Source of the DNA: Erodium maritimum
Taxonomy: Eukaryota; Streptophyta; Magnoliopsida; Geraniales; Geraniaceae
Assembly: GCA_963921825.1 (NCBI GenBank)
Contig: OY997596.1
Coordinates: 10,049,001 to 10,113,000, forward strand
DNA: 64,000 nucleotides
Reading direction: 5' to 3'
Positions 12,138-24,097 of the stretch are shown here, one piece after another. A program made the translations under genes and the position numbers. Position 1 is the first letter of the stretch. The number at the start of each line of letters is the position of its first letter. The notes beneath the pieces were generated by a model. That model had not been told where the DNA came from, made no database searches, and was given only the letters and a program-made list of their open reading frames with translations.

Positions 12138-12644
12138 AGGGTAAGCTATCAAAATCGAGAAAGAAAAGTAGCGTTCTTAGTTTCATTCATAGGATTTTTA
12201 TGGATTGAATGATGTTTAATATATATATTTCATTTCAAATTTTATATAAGGCTTTATTTTTGGATAATATACGGATGTGGTTGGGTGGTCACGTGGCAGG
12301 CATGTGTATTATATATATAATATTATAAATTTTATTTTAAAAATAATAATGCGGGACGGGGACTACTTGCCCCACCCCTGTACCGTTCCCGACAAAGTTC
12401 TAATTTAAACCTCGTATCTCGTTCCGATTTAAAAAAGTACTAGTCCCGAACCTGTCTTAAGTGGGACGAGGACGTCAGGTTCCTACAGATGGCGGGGATT
12501 TTTATCATTCCTATTGAGAAGCCTTGGTGAAAAGAATAATAATAGGGTGAGAGAAAAGGGAGGAGGGGAAAAACCCTACTGGCTACAATTTTTTTACTTT
12601 TCCGTCTCATACATAGTTGTGATTATGCTAATTTCATTTCCCAA
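12138..12644. other. Unassigned spacer with GC-rich inverted words
   Basis: It contains GCGGGACGGGGAC near 12352 and related words to ~12500, in opposite orientation to the CCCGTCCCC words at 8190-8330. They could be subterminal repeats of one old DNA transposon later split by other insertions. No gene seen. Confidence 0.35.
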
Positions 12645-12654
12645 CAATTAATTG

Positions 12655-14801
12655 TCGTGGAACACGTTCCCTAACCGCTAAAAAGGACAGAAAATAACAA
12701 ATGGTTCACTAATACTTGTATTACTAGAACCGTCACAAACGGTGTTGGGATGCCATATAGGCAATGAGAGAATACGGGGGATGATAAGGTGGTACTCGAA
12801 ATCCTGCTCTGTAAGTTGGCCAAGGACTTCAACAGTAATGGTGGGAGGCAAAGCATCGACCATGTACCCTTCCCAAAGCCAGTCCCTGATGCTTAGATGG
12901 TCTAACATCCCTCTTGGCGGGGTTGTTTTCCAGCCCTCGCCTGATCATCCCAAGGCGCTCCGTCTGCAGACCTATTGAGCGTTATAGTCCCAGCAATTCC
13001 AACATCTTCAGGCCCATCAGAAATGGGCGCTGGAACTTCAGTGACCGAGCCCCTAGGGAACTGGCCGGTCACCAACCGGGTGCTAACCCAAGCCACAGGA
13101 TGGTTAGGTACAGTGCTCGGGAAAACTCGGGGACTCATATCCAGAGATAAGGATCCCTTAGGTATAGTGCTCGGGGAAACGTTCCCAGAGCCTCACATGG
13201 TAGGTGGTTGTGGAGACTCACTTCAGTCCGTTTCCTACGGCTTCACCTGCTTATTCCTCTAGTACTCCAAAAGATAAGAGTCATATTGTGGGGTGCATCG
13301 GACCTCCCATGTGCATTCCTTGATGATATGTCTAAGCCTCCCACAGTTGTAACAGAGACTTGGGAGCTTGTTATAAGTCAGCTCGATCTTGACCCGGTCA
13401 GAGAACTCCTTGAAACGAAGGATCATACCTTGCCGGAGTGGTCGCTTGATGAGGTGTCAGAAGCGGACCCTAACAGTGCCTCCTCATCACATCCCACACT
13501 AGTCTTTCGGGACTAACACACAGGTACCCAATGCGTCCCCAATGGATATCTTCACCGGCTTTGTCCAGACCAGAGGTGAAAGGCCTCGTGCGTGAGCCCA
13601 CAACTGCATGCGATCCAAGGTCAGCAGTTCCAGGCGTAGGGATCCAGGTCCCGAACAGTAGGGCTCTGCCGTCGAAGCATCATGGCTCATTACCTCGAAC
13701 CCATGCACGTGTGTCTGACGACCGGAAGTAGAAACCAAAGACGCCCGGTCCCAACTCATTGACAACGAGACTCTCCGCAGCTCGCCCCCACGTGGTGGTC
13801 ATGATTCGTAGCAGAGCCTCCTTCTAAGGGGGTTACAACGACCAGAGCTTGCTCACCATACCCCACTGCTTCCGGGTAACAGTCGTGGAGACGGAGAGAA
13901 TGACATGACAAACTCAATCTCCTCATTACCCTCGATTGAATAAGAAGACAACCCATCCTAGAGAGCCGCCAGAGAGGAATGGAAGTCCGGACCCAAAGTA
14001 GCAGGGTTCGAGTAAGGCTCGTCAAGACCTAGGCTCGGCAGCCGGCCCCGACACATCCTGTCGAGATCGTAAGGCAAGCAGGGATGAAGGGGATCTGATC
14101 TCGATTGGGGAGACAACGGCCCAACCCCAATGCTTCCACCGTCGTCCGAGGAAGGTCATCTATTGGCGCCTTTCATTTCGTTATATCCCGTTGCAGGGGG
14201 ACAGCCGCCATAGAGGCTCAAGGACAAGACAAATGTGGTGAGTCCTGTTGGAGAACAAGGGCTACAACCCTAGGAGTCGCCCCACCAAGAACGACTGGAG
14301 ACAAAACGAAGGCCTGGTATGGGGGAGGGCCCGTAAGGCTTGGGTTGAGTGGAGTCAAAGTCAGGGAAAGGCGTGGCGCATGAGGAGGCGGTCGTGGATT
14401 GCTTAGAGACGAAGCAATGTTGGACCGCCTTACTGGTCGTCCCCGTCTCGGCTTCGGAGCAGGCGAAGGAAACAATACCACCATAGAGAAAGAAACAAAC
14501 CGAACGAGGGGACCGAGAGCATCGATGGTACGGGTGGAGAGGGTAGCAAGGAGGAAGAACTCGGTGCGAGTGGTTTTCTCCTTTGGAGGGTCTTATCTCC
14601 AGTACCGGGCATGGTCTGCGAGGGATTGGACTGCACCGAGCTTGTGACCACAAGGGTGGCACGGGTCGCAGGCACAACAACAACTTCAACAACAAGTGTA
14701 GACAAAACAGTTGACAAGACGGCGGGATTAGGAGATAGAAGCTCCATAATTACGCAGAGAGACGGCTAAAGCTAAGAATAAGTCTAAGTTACTAGAGACA
14801 C
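12655..14801 (-). mobile_element. ORF1-only LINE derivative, copy B
   Basis: The left edge carries the family 3' end (GTCGTGGAACACGTTCCCT). Possible target duplications are CAATTAATTG at 12645-12654 and 14802-14811. The minus strand holds decayed remnants of the zinc-knuckle-type ORF1: GALRVL..., a 'LWAHARGL' motif typical of the DUF4283 region near 13600, then a Ser/Pro-rich N-terminal part up to ~14750. No ORF2 is present. Compared with A there is no obvious polyA, so the tail was lost. Confidence 0.65.
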
Positions 14802-14811
14802 CAATTAATTG

Positions 14812-15591
14812 TTTTTTTTTTGAAACGGGAAAGAAGTCGTATTATGAAAAAATCATGCTTACAAGGAGGGACCTAACAGTCCCGGATACCAGATTTTGTC
14901 CCAACCGGTCGTAGCCCGTCGGGCGCCCATGGTTCCATACATATAGTCCGCTTTGCATCGCGGATCCAAACTTAGGAGTGCCTCGATCCAACGTTACAAA
15001 AAAATAATAAACCAAAAACCTAAACTTATTGAGCCACATGCTTATTCGAACTAAAGCAGCGAAACCTACTGGAGAATTTGTCTTTAGTGCAGAATTCCCG
15101 AGATCTCCCTGTTGTAAATGCTTGGTCGGGGTTGAGAAGCCCGAGTCCGGATGCCGTTGAAATAGGCCCCAGCCGACCATCCCTCCTCCCGGATCCCAGA
15201 TCCACCGAGGGGGCGGACCCATGCCGGCGAGGGGTGACCCTAGGGCGATATGCCGCTACAGATGGGATACGTCTCGTGAAGCCCGTAATCCAATGACCGG
15301 CAGGGGGCCACGGTGGCCACTGGCTCGAAGGCGGGGTCGGTCCGGTGATGCAGGAACGGTAGCGCGAGTCGAGGGGTAGACCGTGGAGCAGCTTGAACGA
15401 TGGGCAGCGACCTGTGGGGGTAGATCGGCTGCAAAACAAGACAAAAAAAACCCATAAATGGGTAGAATGGAACCATAAATAGTTGTGTGAAACGCCTTCA
15501 ATGGATTCCATGGTGGAGCAAAGGAGGAAGATGCTTTATCGGTAGAGAGGAAGGGGGTGGGGGAAGAGGCTGCGCAGAGCAGCCCCCTATT
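14812..15591 (-). mobile_element. ~0.8-kb polyA retroposon, copy 1
   Basis: A T-run at 14812 (polyA on the minus strand) followed by GAAACGGG, with AATTAATTG flanking both ends (14803-14811 and 15592-15600). The minus-strand 5' end contains the palindromic word GGCTGCTCTGCGCAGCC. It matches the copy at 34601-35435 along most of its length. The minus-strand frame of 126 codons is not conserved in the other copy, so it is probably non-coding. It could be a very short LINE derivative or a large SINE-like retroposon; I saw no clear Pol III box pair. Confidence 0.75.
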
Positions 15592-15648
15592 AATTAATTG
15601 TTAATATGCCTTCCATTCAAAAAAAAATATTAAATTTTTTAGATGAGC

Positions 15649-16045
15649 AGGTGACGAGATGCAATCGGGCTAATGAGCTTAGGTGTTTATTAAGCTTGGC
15701 TTGTCCATTTTTGAAGGATAAAAAATACATGTTTGACTTTTAACTTTGAAATAGTTTTAAACTAATTTTATTAAATGAGCAGGTGACGAGATGCCATCGG
15801 GCTAACGAGCTTAGCTGTTTTTCAAGCTTGGCTTGCCCATTATTGAAGGAAAAAAGATAAAGAACTTTGAATTTGATATAAATAGTCTTGAACTAAGTTT
15901 TTTAGATAAGCACGTGACGAGATGCTATCGGGCTAACGAGCTTGGCGTGTCCATTTTTGAAAGAAAAATAAATACATATTTGACTTTGAACGTGTCCATT
16001 TTTGAAAGAAAAATAAATACATATTTGACTTTGAACTTTCAACTA
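15649..16045. repeat. Tandem repeat, three ~125-bp units plus a 47-bp duplication
   Basis: The unit core GACGAGATGC.ATCGGGCTAA occurs near 15654, 15786 and 15916, each followed by AGCTTGG and CCATTTTTGAA-type words. At the right end a ~47-bp piece starting CGTGTCCATTTTTGAAAG is repeated twice in a row. Origin unknown. Confidence 0.8.
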
Positions 16046-16219
16046 ATCTTAAAATATTAATAATCATTAAGAAGTAACCTGCTCTGCAAAAATATGAGCC
16101 GCCGTTAAGGGTGTCTTCATTGTCGTCATCATCATCGAGATTCATCGAGTCTAAAAGACTATAGTTATGAGCTTATATGGTCCTTCCGATTCAATCTCCA
16201 GGTACGCGTTACTGGCGTC

Positions 16220-16830
16220 ATGTTTTCTTCTTTTCGTATTTTTGAGCAATGGGTTGTGGAAATTTTTTGCCAAGGTGTGGGTTCGAACGATAACCAGCAG
16301 GAGCTACAGGTTTCTCAACCGAACAACCGCACGAGCCGACTGAAGAATGTCTCGGAACACTACAGTCAATGGATTTGGGATCCAAGGGAAGGGACGATAG
16401 GATGGAGTATTGTTCCACAACACCCAAGATCGGGTTACCCTGTCATATCAAGACGGGTCGACAATACGAGGACACCCCACTACGATAGCTATGAGGTTCA
16501 GGAGTTTTGGCATCAAATACTCCATAGTTTCGGTGTTCCGTTGTATCGTTTGTTTCATTATCTCTTATTTTTTGCATTTTCTGTTTTCGTTTTAAGGTTT
16601 CGGATTAGTAGGTTGTTTGATTTATGGGTAGTTGTTGGTTTTTCCCTTGTTTTTGCGACGGTCGGACGTGGTCTCAGTTTCTTTTTGTTGTCTGTGATGT
16701 CAAAGCAGACTATTTCTACAAGTCCACGAGCGCTGAGTACCCTGAGGGGGACTCGGACTATATTCTGGAGCCCGGGACCTCGGTCCACTTGTAAGCGCTA
16801 TTGACAATAATGCATCTTGGCCTTGTTATC
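16220..16830 (+). mobile_element. Probable plus-strand relative of the 0.8-kb retroposon family
   Basis: It shares the GATTTGGGATCC... 'WIWDP' word with the copies at 14812 and 34601, but on the plus strand, and ends in an A-run near 16830. The 194-codon frame running through it is T-rich and lacks a domain, so I read it as chance openness in a retroposon rather than a gene. Confidence 0.45.
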
Positions 16831-16969
16831 GTTTAAAAAAAGCTACTAAATAATTGCTTCTCGTGTTGAAGACTCTATTGTTAAATCAAACCATATAAGG
16901 GCCTACCGATTAATTTTTCCGTGTGTGCTTAACTATATTATATCCCCCAACTATATATTATTATTATTA

Positions 16970-19280
16970 TTCTAGCGAAAGGAACAATTTCATTTAAAAT
17001 CCAGACTACATAGATGTGCACCGAGAAACAGGCTCCTCGGTCATTGAGATAGGGTCAGATAAAGTGAACAGAGGTTCTCTGACGCTTTTGGTACCATAAC
17101 CGCCACAGACGGTGTTTTGATGCCTCACGGGCAGTGAAAGAAGACAAATGGAGAGACTAGAAGACCGGAGATCTTGATGGGCCTGAAGAGTAAAAGTGAT
17201 GGGGATGCAGCGCATCATGTAAGGACCCCTCCCACAGCAAGTCCCTGATGCATGTGCTTGGACTCATTCCTTCTGGAAGGGTTGCTTGCCCACCCTAGCT
17301 TGATCATCCCGGGGTCCCATATCGCTTGCCTTTTGAGACCACCCTAGCTAGTCCCCAGATCATCCGCTTCAAGCAGTAGTGCCCCCATTGCTCCCCCGTC
17401 CGCACGAGCTCCAGCATCCTGAGTGAGGCGTCGTGACAGAGCCACTGAACGAGATATAGGAGGTAGAGACGGAGCCCTACTAGGCAAACCCTAAGCTCTA
17501 ACCAAGGGGGCGTGAGAGACCGAGGAGTTTTGGTTAGTTGCAAGGGCCTTAACGGGACAAAACCCGACGGAGGTTTAGGCTGGCTGATCGGTTCGCCCCA
17601 GTCTGTGGCATACCGGTTGACCCGCTTATCCCTGTCATACTCCAGCATGAAGGATCCTAGTCCTAGTGGACCCCGAATCGCCCACGTACAATCCTTCAAG
17701 ATATTACCTAGCCTGCCACAATTATAATAGAAGCTCGGAAGCTTTGAGTACGTGAATTCGACCCTAATAGGGTCTAGAAACTCTGGAAATCGGAGCACCA
17801 ACCATTTCCTTAGGGGCCTTTCCAAGAGATACCAAAATTGAACCTTGACAGTCCCTCCTCAGCATATACCTCATTGGTCACATGAGACTTCTACACACAT
17901 TCCCAAGGCATCCCTGATAGAGATACTCGTCTCCCTCGTCCGAACCAATAGCGGTAGTCCCTTAGCATGGACCCATAATTGCACTCGGTCCAACGCGGGC
18001 AACTCTTGAGCAAATGGGTCCAGAGCCCCAAGCAGCAGGACCCGGGCATCGAAGCAGCATGACTCATTATGTCGGACCCACTCCCTAGATTATGATGACC
18101 GAAAATAGAAGTCGAACAGTCTCGTCCCTATGTCCTTGACCACTAGCCCTTCTGCAGTCTTACCCCATGCATTGGTAATGACCCGGAGGAACATGTCTTT
18201 CCGATGGAGTTTTGGTGACCATAGGCGATCTAGAGTCCCCACTGATGGCGAGCTAGTGTCATTGTCGTTGTTGCCCGGGACACCGGGACCACCACCTCAA
18301 CATCCTCCTCATCGTCAAAAGAGCAGGACGAAAGCCCGTCCTACAGACCTTCTAGTGACGATTGGAGCTGAGCCTCCTTGGAGGTCCTAACCGAAGGGGA
18401 GTCCTCTATTAGAAGGTGTTTCGCCCGATCCAGGTCATCCCTGGTGGAGTTGTCAAGGCCGCCGCTTTGATCGGGCGGTTGGCCGGGTTGGGGAGACACT
18501 TCCCTATCCCCAAAGCCAGAGCCGCCGTTCTAGGGAGCTCCTCCATAGGGGCTTTCCCTTTCGTTGGATCTCTCTGCAGGACGAGAGGTTCCTTTAGTTG
18601 AATCCCCACTTCATCAGATGTGGGGATGACTGTTTGTGCCCACGTAATCTTGGGAGTTGGAGGCCGAACTGGATCACGGTTCGGAGAGGGTGAAACCCTA
18701 GGTAAGATCGGGGTAAACCCGAGAATGGGCAGAACCCTAAAGTCCCCAATACCAACATCGATACACACCCCAAGAGTAGACTTCCCTATTTCCATGCCAG
18801 TGTCCAGCGGAACCCTAGGGTTACTGTCCCCATGGATCGGAACCAGAGCGAGGTCATGGTCGATTGGGGAGTCAACAGATAAGGGTTGAGGATCAGAGGG
18901 GAGCGGCTTCGGAGTAGAGTTTGGGGGTAGTAAGGTAAAAGCACCATTACTTGGAGAGGAAGGTACCCTATGCTGGCGCAACGATCGTCCCCTCTTCGGC
19001 TTAGGAGCCGATACCAGAGGGGACGAACCAAAGGAGAAGCCTCATGTCGGGATCGGACCCAGGGGTAGAGGGGTCGCAAGGTGGTGAATGCACAACAACA
19101 GGGCGAGGGAAAGGGAGAGGGAGGAGAGGCCCGTTGGTAGGAGCAGCGGTTTCTGAGACAGGCACCATGGCGGTAACATATGTAGCAGCGGTGGAGAAAG
19201 GGGTAGAAAGCACCATACGGCAGACGCGGGCTAGGGATAGAGAGGGTTTCAAAGTTGAGAGAGAATTTTTTATTCTTATA
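16970..19280 (-). mobile_element. ORF1-only LINE derivative, copy C (best preserved)
   Basis: Read on the minus strand it gives, in order, a Pro/Ser-rich N-terminal part (~19250-18400), a DUF4283-like part ('LDRVQLWVHAKGLPLL', ~18360-17900), a zinc knuckle of the LINE ORF1 type (~17825-17640) and directly the family 3' end (~17250-16975). No endonuclease, reverse transcriptase or RNase H region lies between ORF1 and the tail. Several frame breaks separate the parts. Target duplications were not resolved. Confidence 0.7.
17304..17825 (-). pseudogene. LINE ORF1 fragment with CCHC zinc knuckle
   Basis: A 173-codon minus-strand piece with LVLRFPEFLDPIRVEFTYSK and the knuckle CGRLGNILKDC preceded by SKLPSFYYN. 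This matches the zf-CCHC_4 motif (Y-LP-FCY-CGR-GH---DC) found after DUF4283 in plant L1 ORF1 proteins, which bind nucleic acid. Here the first knuckle Cys and the His are altered (YNCGRLGN), so it is decayed. It is part of copy C and has no host gene context. Confidence 0.7.
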
Positions 19281-19289
19281 AGACTTGTT

Positions 19290-20950
19290 TTTACTAATTA
19301 TTATTTTTATTTACTATTTAATATGTTTTTTCAAATTATCATAATTTACTATGTATTAACACAAACCCGTAAATTCCTCCTCAATTAGGGTTCCACATAC
19401 TCCTCCTCTCCACTTTTGGATGACGTCGTCCCCACTCACCAAACTCCAGTCTGCATTCTTGCCCATCAATCACGTGGGTCGCTCCTTCTACGCTTTGTGT
19501 TTGGTTCACCTTGCAACGAGTGATGGTTGCGAGCATGAGGTCCCTCGAGAGATGCCCCTGAACCCTCTGGTAGGCTTTATAAGTGCCCACAAGCCTCGGA
19601 AGATACTATCCTAACCCTCTCTTATACCTCTTCCACCACTTCTTGTTACTGACCCAGTCATTTCCACGTCAGATCCTTCTTCATGTCGCTTCACATCCCT
19701 CTTGGACCTCCAATCGCCCATCACGGGGACAATTCCGTCGACTGGCCTCCCTCCGATAAAGGGTATCCTCACCTTCTAGGAAGGTTTTGATGCCCTCTCC
19801 ATGGAGGTAGAGGAATATAGGGTGGTCGTGGTCGCACAAGATATGGTGGCTGGCCGACGAGGCGTGTGCGAAGGGTAGTCGTGGTATAATGAGGCACTTG
19901 GACCGATAGGGCCCTCTTCATCTCTCGGAGCTGCGATCGGCCGACGATGGAAGACATCATTATGAAAGTATGAAATCATGAGGACCTGTTCAACAAGGAT
20001 ATGGGACGGTGAATCTTTGGCTTTTTCTTCACCATGCAAGCGGGTAAAGACCGAGTTTGGAGGGGTGAGTCGTGGTCCTTTAAACGCGTACTACTCATCC
20101 TGGAGAACGTTCATCCGCACGTCAGCTTGGTGGCTCTTCCCTTCTTAGGGATGTGTATGCGGGTAACGGTTTTTGACCTCCCGTGGGGCGGCCCCACCAC
20201 TCTAACGAGCTTCCAAGTTTGGAAATCCCTTGAAATTTTGTGGATGTCCGAATGGAGGACTCGGGTATGGCCTAGGGAGGTACCCTCTGGCACAAAGTCA
20301 AATAGCATCACCATTTCTACAAATGACTCCAAACATTGTACAAAAAGAAAAACATAATCTATATATGTCCAACAGATTAAAAATAAAAATTAGGAAAGAA
20401 ATAAAAGAAACACTCAAGGAGTTTATTTACACGTTTCTTCCCCGACAACGACACCATCTTAATGAGGGGATGTATTCGCTTTTAAGGCTTGTATGTAACC
20501 CTCAAGACAGACCACCGATCTCCAAACGGTTGGTCCTATCCAAAAGCGCCATCTTGACTAAACGAACATACCTCTGACATGAACGGAACTGACTTCCCCT
20601 ACCAAGATTTATTCTTGGCAACAGTTCCATCTCAGATGGCCGGTGGTATGACCAAGAGAGTAATGGTCGTCGTCTCGCCCCCGTCAATGGTTTAAGAATA
20701 GGTGGTGAGTCATCCTGGCGATACCAGCCATGTTAGTTAATACCAAGAGAGCGATTCTTCGATCATACCCCTGACATGATGTCCTTTATTCTACAAGTTC
20801 AGTCGCAGTGACATTTTACATCAAGCTAGTTATATCTTTCCGAAAGTGGTCATGCTCACTAGATAGCTCATACGATTAGACTACAAGCTCACTAATCGAA
20901 AGTGACGACGAGCTCCATATTTACAAAACGCTGTCAATTGTAAGCCAATC
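19290..20950. other. No gene recognised
   Basis: AT-rich to 19400, then mixed composition. Short frames occur on both strands (about 107 codons plus at 20034, 73 codons minus at 20111), but they overlap each other and show no domain. Possibly old retroelement DNA. Confidence 0.4.
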
Positions 20951-21600
20951 CCTTTTTTTATTAAAAGATGCAACTTCATTAATTTAGACTTCAAATACAT
21001 TTGAGTGCATCATCGATAAATCCCTGACCACGAATAATAGACAAAGAACACAAAGTGTTCGCTATTCTTTTCATACTATAACCGTCCCTAATGGTATAGG
21101 ATGGGACACGGGGGTTGAGAAGGTGATACTGGAATTTCTGCTGCGAAAATTGGCCAAAGACTTAAACAGTAATAGTGGGAGGCAATACATGAATCGGGGT
21201 TCCCTTCTTGGAAAAAATCATGATTCACTTCACTAGGAATTGATCATGCAAAGACAAACTCAAATAAAATAAGAGGGACCCTCTCGATTAGCCAGATCTA
21301 TAATCGTAAATGGGGTCGAGGCGGTTACAGCGGTGGATGCCAAGGAGAAGGACGCGCCAGCTACGGCTTCATGGATGACTCTAGAAACGGCGGCGGCATC
21401 AGAGACAACGACGACATCATAGGCGGCGACAGCTTCAAAGACGGCGGCGGCTGCATAATTGATGACGAACTCAGAGACGGAAACCCCCAGATTGTAGAGG
21501 AGGGACCGAACAAGGCTGGGAGATGCTTCGTTGGTTACGGGAGAAGACCAACATTGCGGTGACTAGAGGCGGCTCGAAAGAAACACTAACAGAAAAACCT
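20951..21600 (-). mobile_element. Short LINE derivative, copy D
   Basis: The left end (T-run, then CCCTGACCACGAATAATAGACAAAGAAC) matches the 3' end of the ORF2-bearing LINE at 54780-54870. The body then joins 3'-end sequence straight to the 5' ORF1 region at TCTCGATTAGCCAGATC (~21272), the same junction as in copy F (~54092). It is a ~0.65-kb deletion derivative of the zinc-knuckle LINE with no functional frame. Confidence 0.65.
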
Positions 21601-21694
21601 TCACATGATCCATTTTTTATTATTATTTATTAATATTATTTTATACATAAATTAAGCATGGCGGCTTCATTGTGAATAGAAACCTCTTCGCTGA

Positions 21695-21715
21695 CCTTTT
21701 ATATCCTATATATTC
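21695..21715 (+). promoter_or_regulatory. Candidate TATA box of the P450 gene
   Basis: TTTTATATCCTATATATTCG lies about 55-70 bp upstream of the ATG at 21767, a plausible place for a plant TATA box. The transcription start is not determined by the sequence. Confidence 0.45.
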
Positions 21716-21766
21716 GAAGCAAGTGGAGTACTAAAAAGCAATCCAAATAATTGCCACACACAAAAC

Positions 21767-23790
21767 ATGGAAACAATTGCCATAACCGGCCTCTTGGCCC
21801 TTGCTCTCTTCTTCTTCTCTCGCTTTTTCCTAAAGAGCAAGAAACACAAAGCACCACCAACGGCTCCAGGTGCATGGCCCATAATCGGGCACCTTCCCCT
21901 CCTCGCCGGCACAAAGCCTCCTCACGTAACACTCGGTGAACTGGCCGACAAGTGCGGCCCAATCTTCACCATCAAAGTAGGGGCGCACCGAGCCGTGGTG
22001 GTGAGTAGTTCCGAGGCCATCAAAGAGTTCTACACAACCCACGATGTGGCCTTCAGCTCGCGTCCTAAACTAGCAGCAGCTAAATACCTTTGCTACGACT
22101 ACGCCGTATTCGGCTTATCCCCTTACGGCCCGTATTGGCGTGAACTGCGAAAGATCGCAACCTTGGAGTTACTCTCTAACCGGCGAATCGAGCTGCTCAA
22201 GCACGCCCGCGTCTCCGAAGTGGAGACGCTTATTAAAGATCTCTACAAGCTTTGGAACGAGAAAAAACACGCTTCCTCCGGAGCATATGTATCGGTGGAC
22301 CTAAAGGAGTGGTTTCACCACATGGCTCTCAATATTATTCTCAGAATGGTTGCCGGAAAGCGCTTTGATGCTGTAACAAGCGGCGGAGGAAGCGAGGAGG
22401 AGGAGAAGAAAGAGTGGCATAACACGATGAGCGAGCTCAACGTGCTCTTAGGGCAGTCGGTGGTGTCGGACGCGTTTCCTCTCTTGGAGCGCCTTGATAT
22501 TGGTGGACACATCAACGAGATGAAGAAAATGGCTCGAAGGATGGACTCTATTCTAGGTAGATGGTTGGAGGAGCATCGCCGGAACAAAGTTTCTCGTGCA
22601 GACGACGAGCAAGATTTCATCGACGTGATGATCTCGGCCACTGATGGCAGAGACCTTGCCGGTTACGATGCTGATACCATTATCAAATCCACATGCTTGG
22701 TAAGAAAATCTTTAAATTTGTCATCTATATATGTGATAGGTATCAGGTACAGACTTTATAACTTTCGTTAGATCGTAGAACTTTTCATTTGGCCCCTTGG
22801 ATCGTAGAATTAAAGACCCAGATTTAATGCATATCTTTTCAATTAATACATATCTTATAATTGGTTTCGTAATCAATCACCACCCCCTGAATTTCGGTGA
22901 CCATCCGATTTGGGTAATCAATGGTCCAGATTGGTTCTATATTCTGACCCGAAATTGGGTTTGTGCTTGATAGTCCCCCATATATATATATATATTGATA
23001 AGCCCGAAAATTTTATTAAATAAGACCGATTCAAGAATCGAAATGCCTTGATTTAAGAAGAAGCAGGGTAAAAGAGGTCAAAAGACCAGTAACACGCAAG
23101 ATTTGTCATGTATATTAGATTGGACTCCACATGCTAAAATTGTAAACTAACAAAAGTTGTGATTTGAAGACAATCTTTGTAGGGGCTACCGACACTACTA
23201 CGATCACCTTGGAAAGGGCAACATCGGCTTTACTGAACAATCCTCAAGTGTTGAAGACGGCTCAAGAAGAGTTGCGCTCGGTTATTGGCAGCGCAAGATG
23301 GGCAACAGAATCGGACATCAATAGCTTGGTTTATTTGCAAGCCGTTGTGAAGGAGACGCTTAGATTATACACGCCTGCACCACTCTCAATCCCACGAGAG
23401 TGTACCGAGGATTGCATCGTAAACGGGTATCTGATTTCCAAAGGCACACGTTTCATACCCAACATATGGAAGATGCACAATGACCCTCAAGTATGGCCCG
23501 ACCCGTCCGCATTTAAGCCGGAAAGATTCTTAACTACGCATAAGGATATTGATCTTAAGGGGCAACACATGGAATTACTTCCCTTCGGAAGTGGAAGAAG
23601 AGGATGTCCTGGAACAGCTTTTGGCCTGCGAGTGGTGCATTTGACCTTGGCGAACTTGTTACATACATTTGATATATCAACTTTGGACAACGCCAAAATA
23701 GATATGAGTGAAAGCTGGTCTGCGAATGGACCCTCTTTTGCTAAGTCGCTTCAAGTTCTTATCAAACCACACATGAATACCCCATTTTAG
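21767..23790 (+). CDS. CYP82: Cytochrome P450, CYP82-like (two exons, 517 aa)
   Basis: Exon 1 is 21767-22699 (311 codons) and exon 2 is 23170-23790 (206 codons plus stop), with GT...AG ends and a phase-0 join. The spliced frame is 517 aa, normal for the family. Visible parts: N-terminal membrane anchor (~residues 4-22), proline hinge (PPTAPGAWP), C-helix WRELR, I-helix GATDTT, ExxR as KETLR, FKPERF and the heme-Cys loop FGSGRRGCPG. The QHMELLPFGSGRRGCPG context and the single intron just before the I-helix point to CYP82, ER-bound monooxygenases of specialised metabolism that use NADPH-P450 reductase. Oddities: the I-helix has GATDTT where (A/G)GxDTT is usual, and LERA replaces the common LTWA. 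The substrate cannot be inferred. The 470-bp intron carries repeat DNA. Confidence 0.9.
22735..23110. repeat. Repeat insertions inside the P450 intron
   Basis: Positions ~22738-22980 start with GGTATCAGGTACAG and end GTCCCCCA, with TA runs outside. The start resembles the elements at 3228 and 9370. From ~22995 GATAAGCCCGAAAATTTTATT resembles the 3' ends of the RRM-type LINE copies at 27333 and 35577, so a short LINE tail fragment may lie here in antisense. Splice sites are outside both. Confidence 0.5.
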
Positions 23791-24097
23791 TGTCAAAGTC
23801 TTTGTCGGCAACTTGTTGTTTTTCTTTTTAAATGATTTGTGTCTCAAAATAAGATCCGTTCTATTCTCAACATGTTATTCGCATGATAGTTCATAATTTT
23901 AGTTCATCTACAAAATCGTAATTAATAAATCTAAATATTCTCGAATACATATCATGAAAAATGTTATCAAATCATTCAAAATGTGTTTTAAAGATACTAA
24001 ATCTCATACATCAATCTTTACAGGCTGTTTGCCCTAACAAAATAAATCTTCACTCGATATTTAATCTATTTGTTCACCTTCGTCATTCTCTCATCAA
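23791..24097. other. P450 3' flank
   Basis: AT-rich 3' flank with AATAAG- and AATAAA-like words that could serve in polyadenylation (for example TTAATAAATC near 23924). No other gene. Confidence 0.4.

Noticed and set aside
16220-16804. 194-codon plus-strand frame
   Set aside because: It lies in DNA related to the 0.8-kb retroposon and is not conserved in the other copies.
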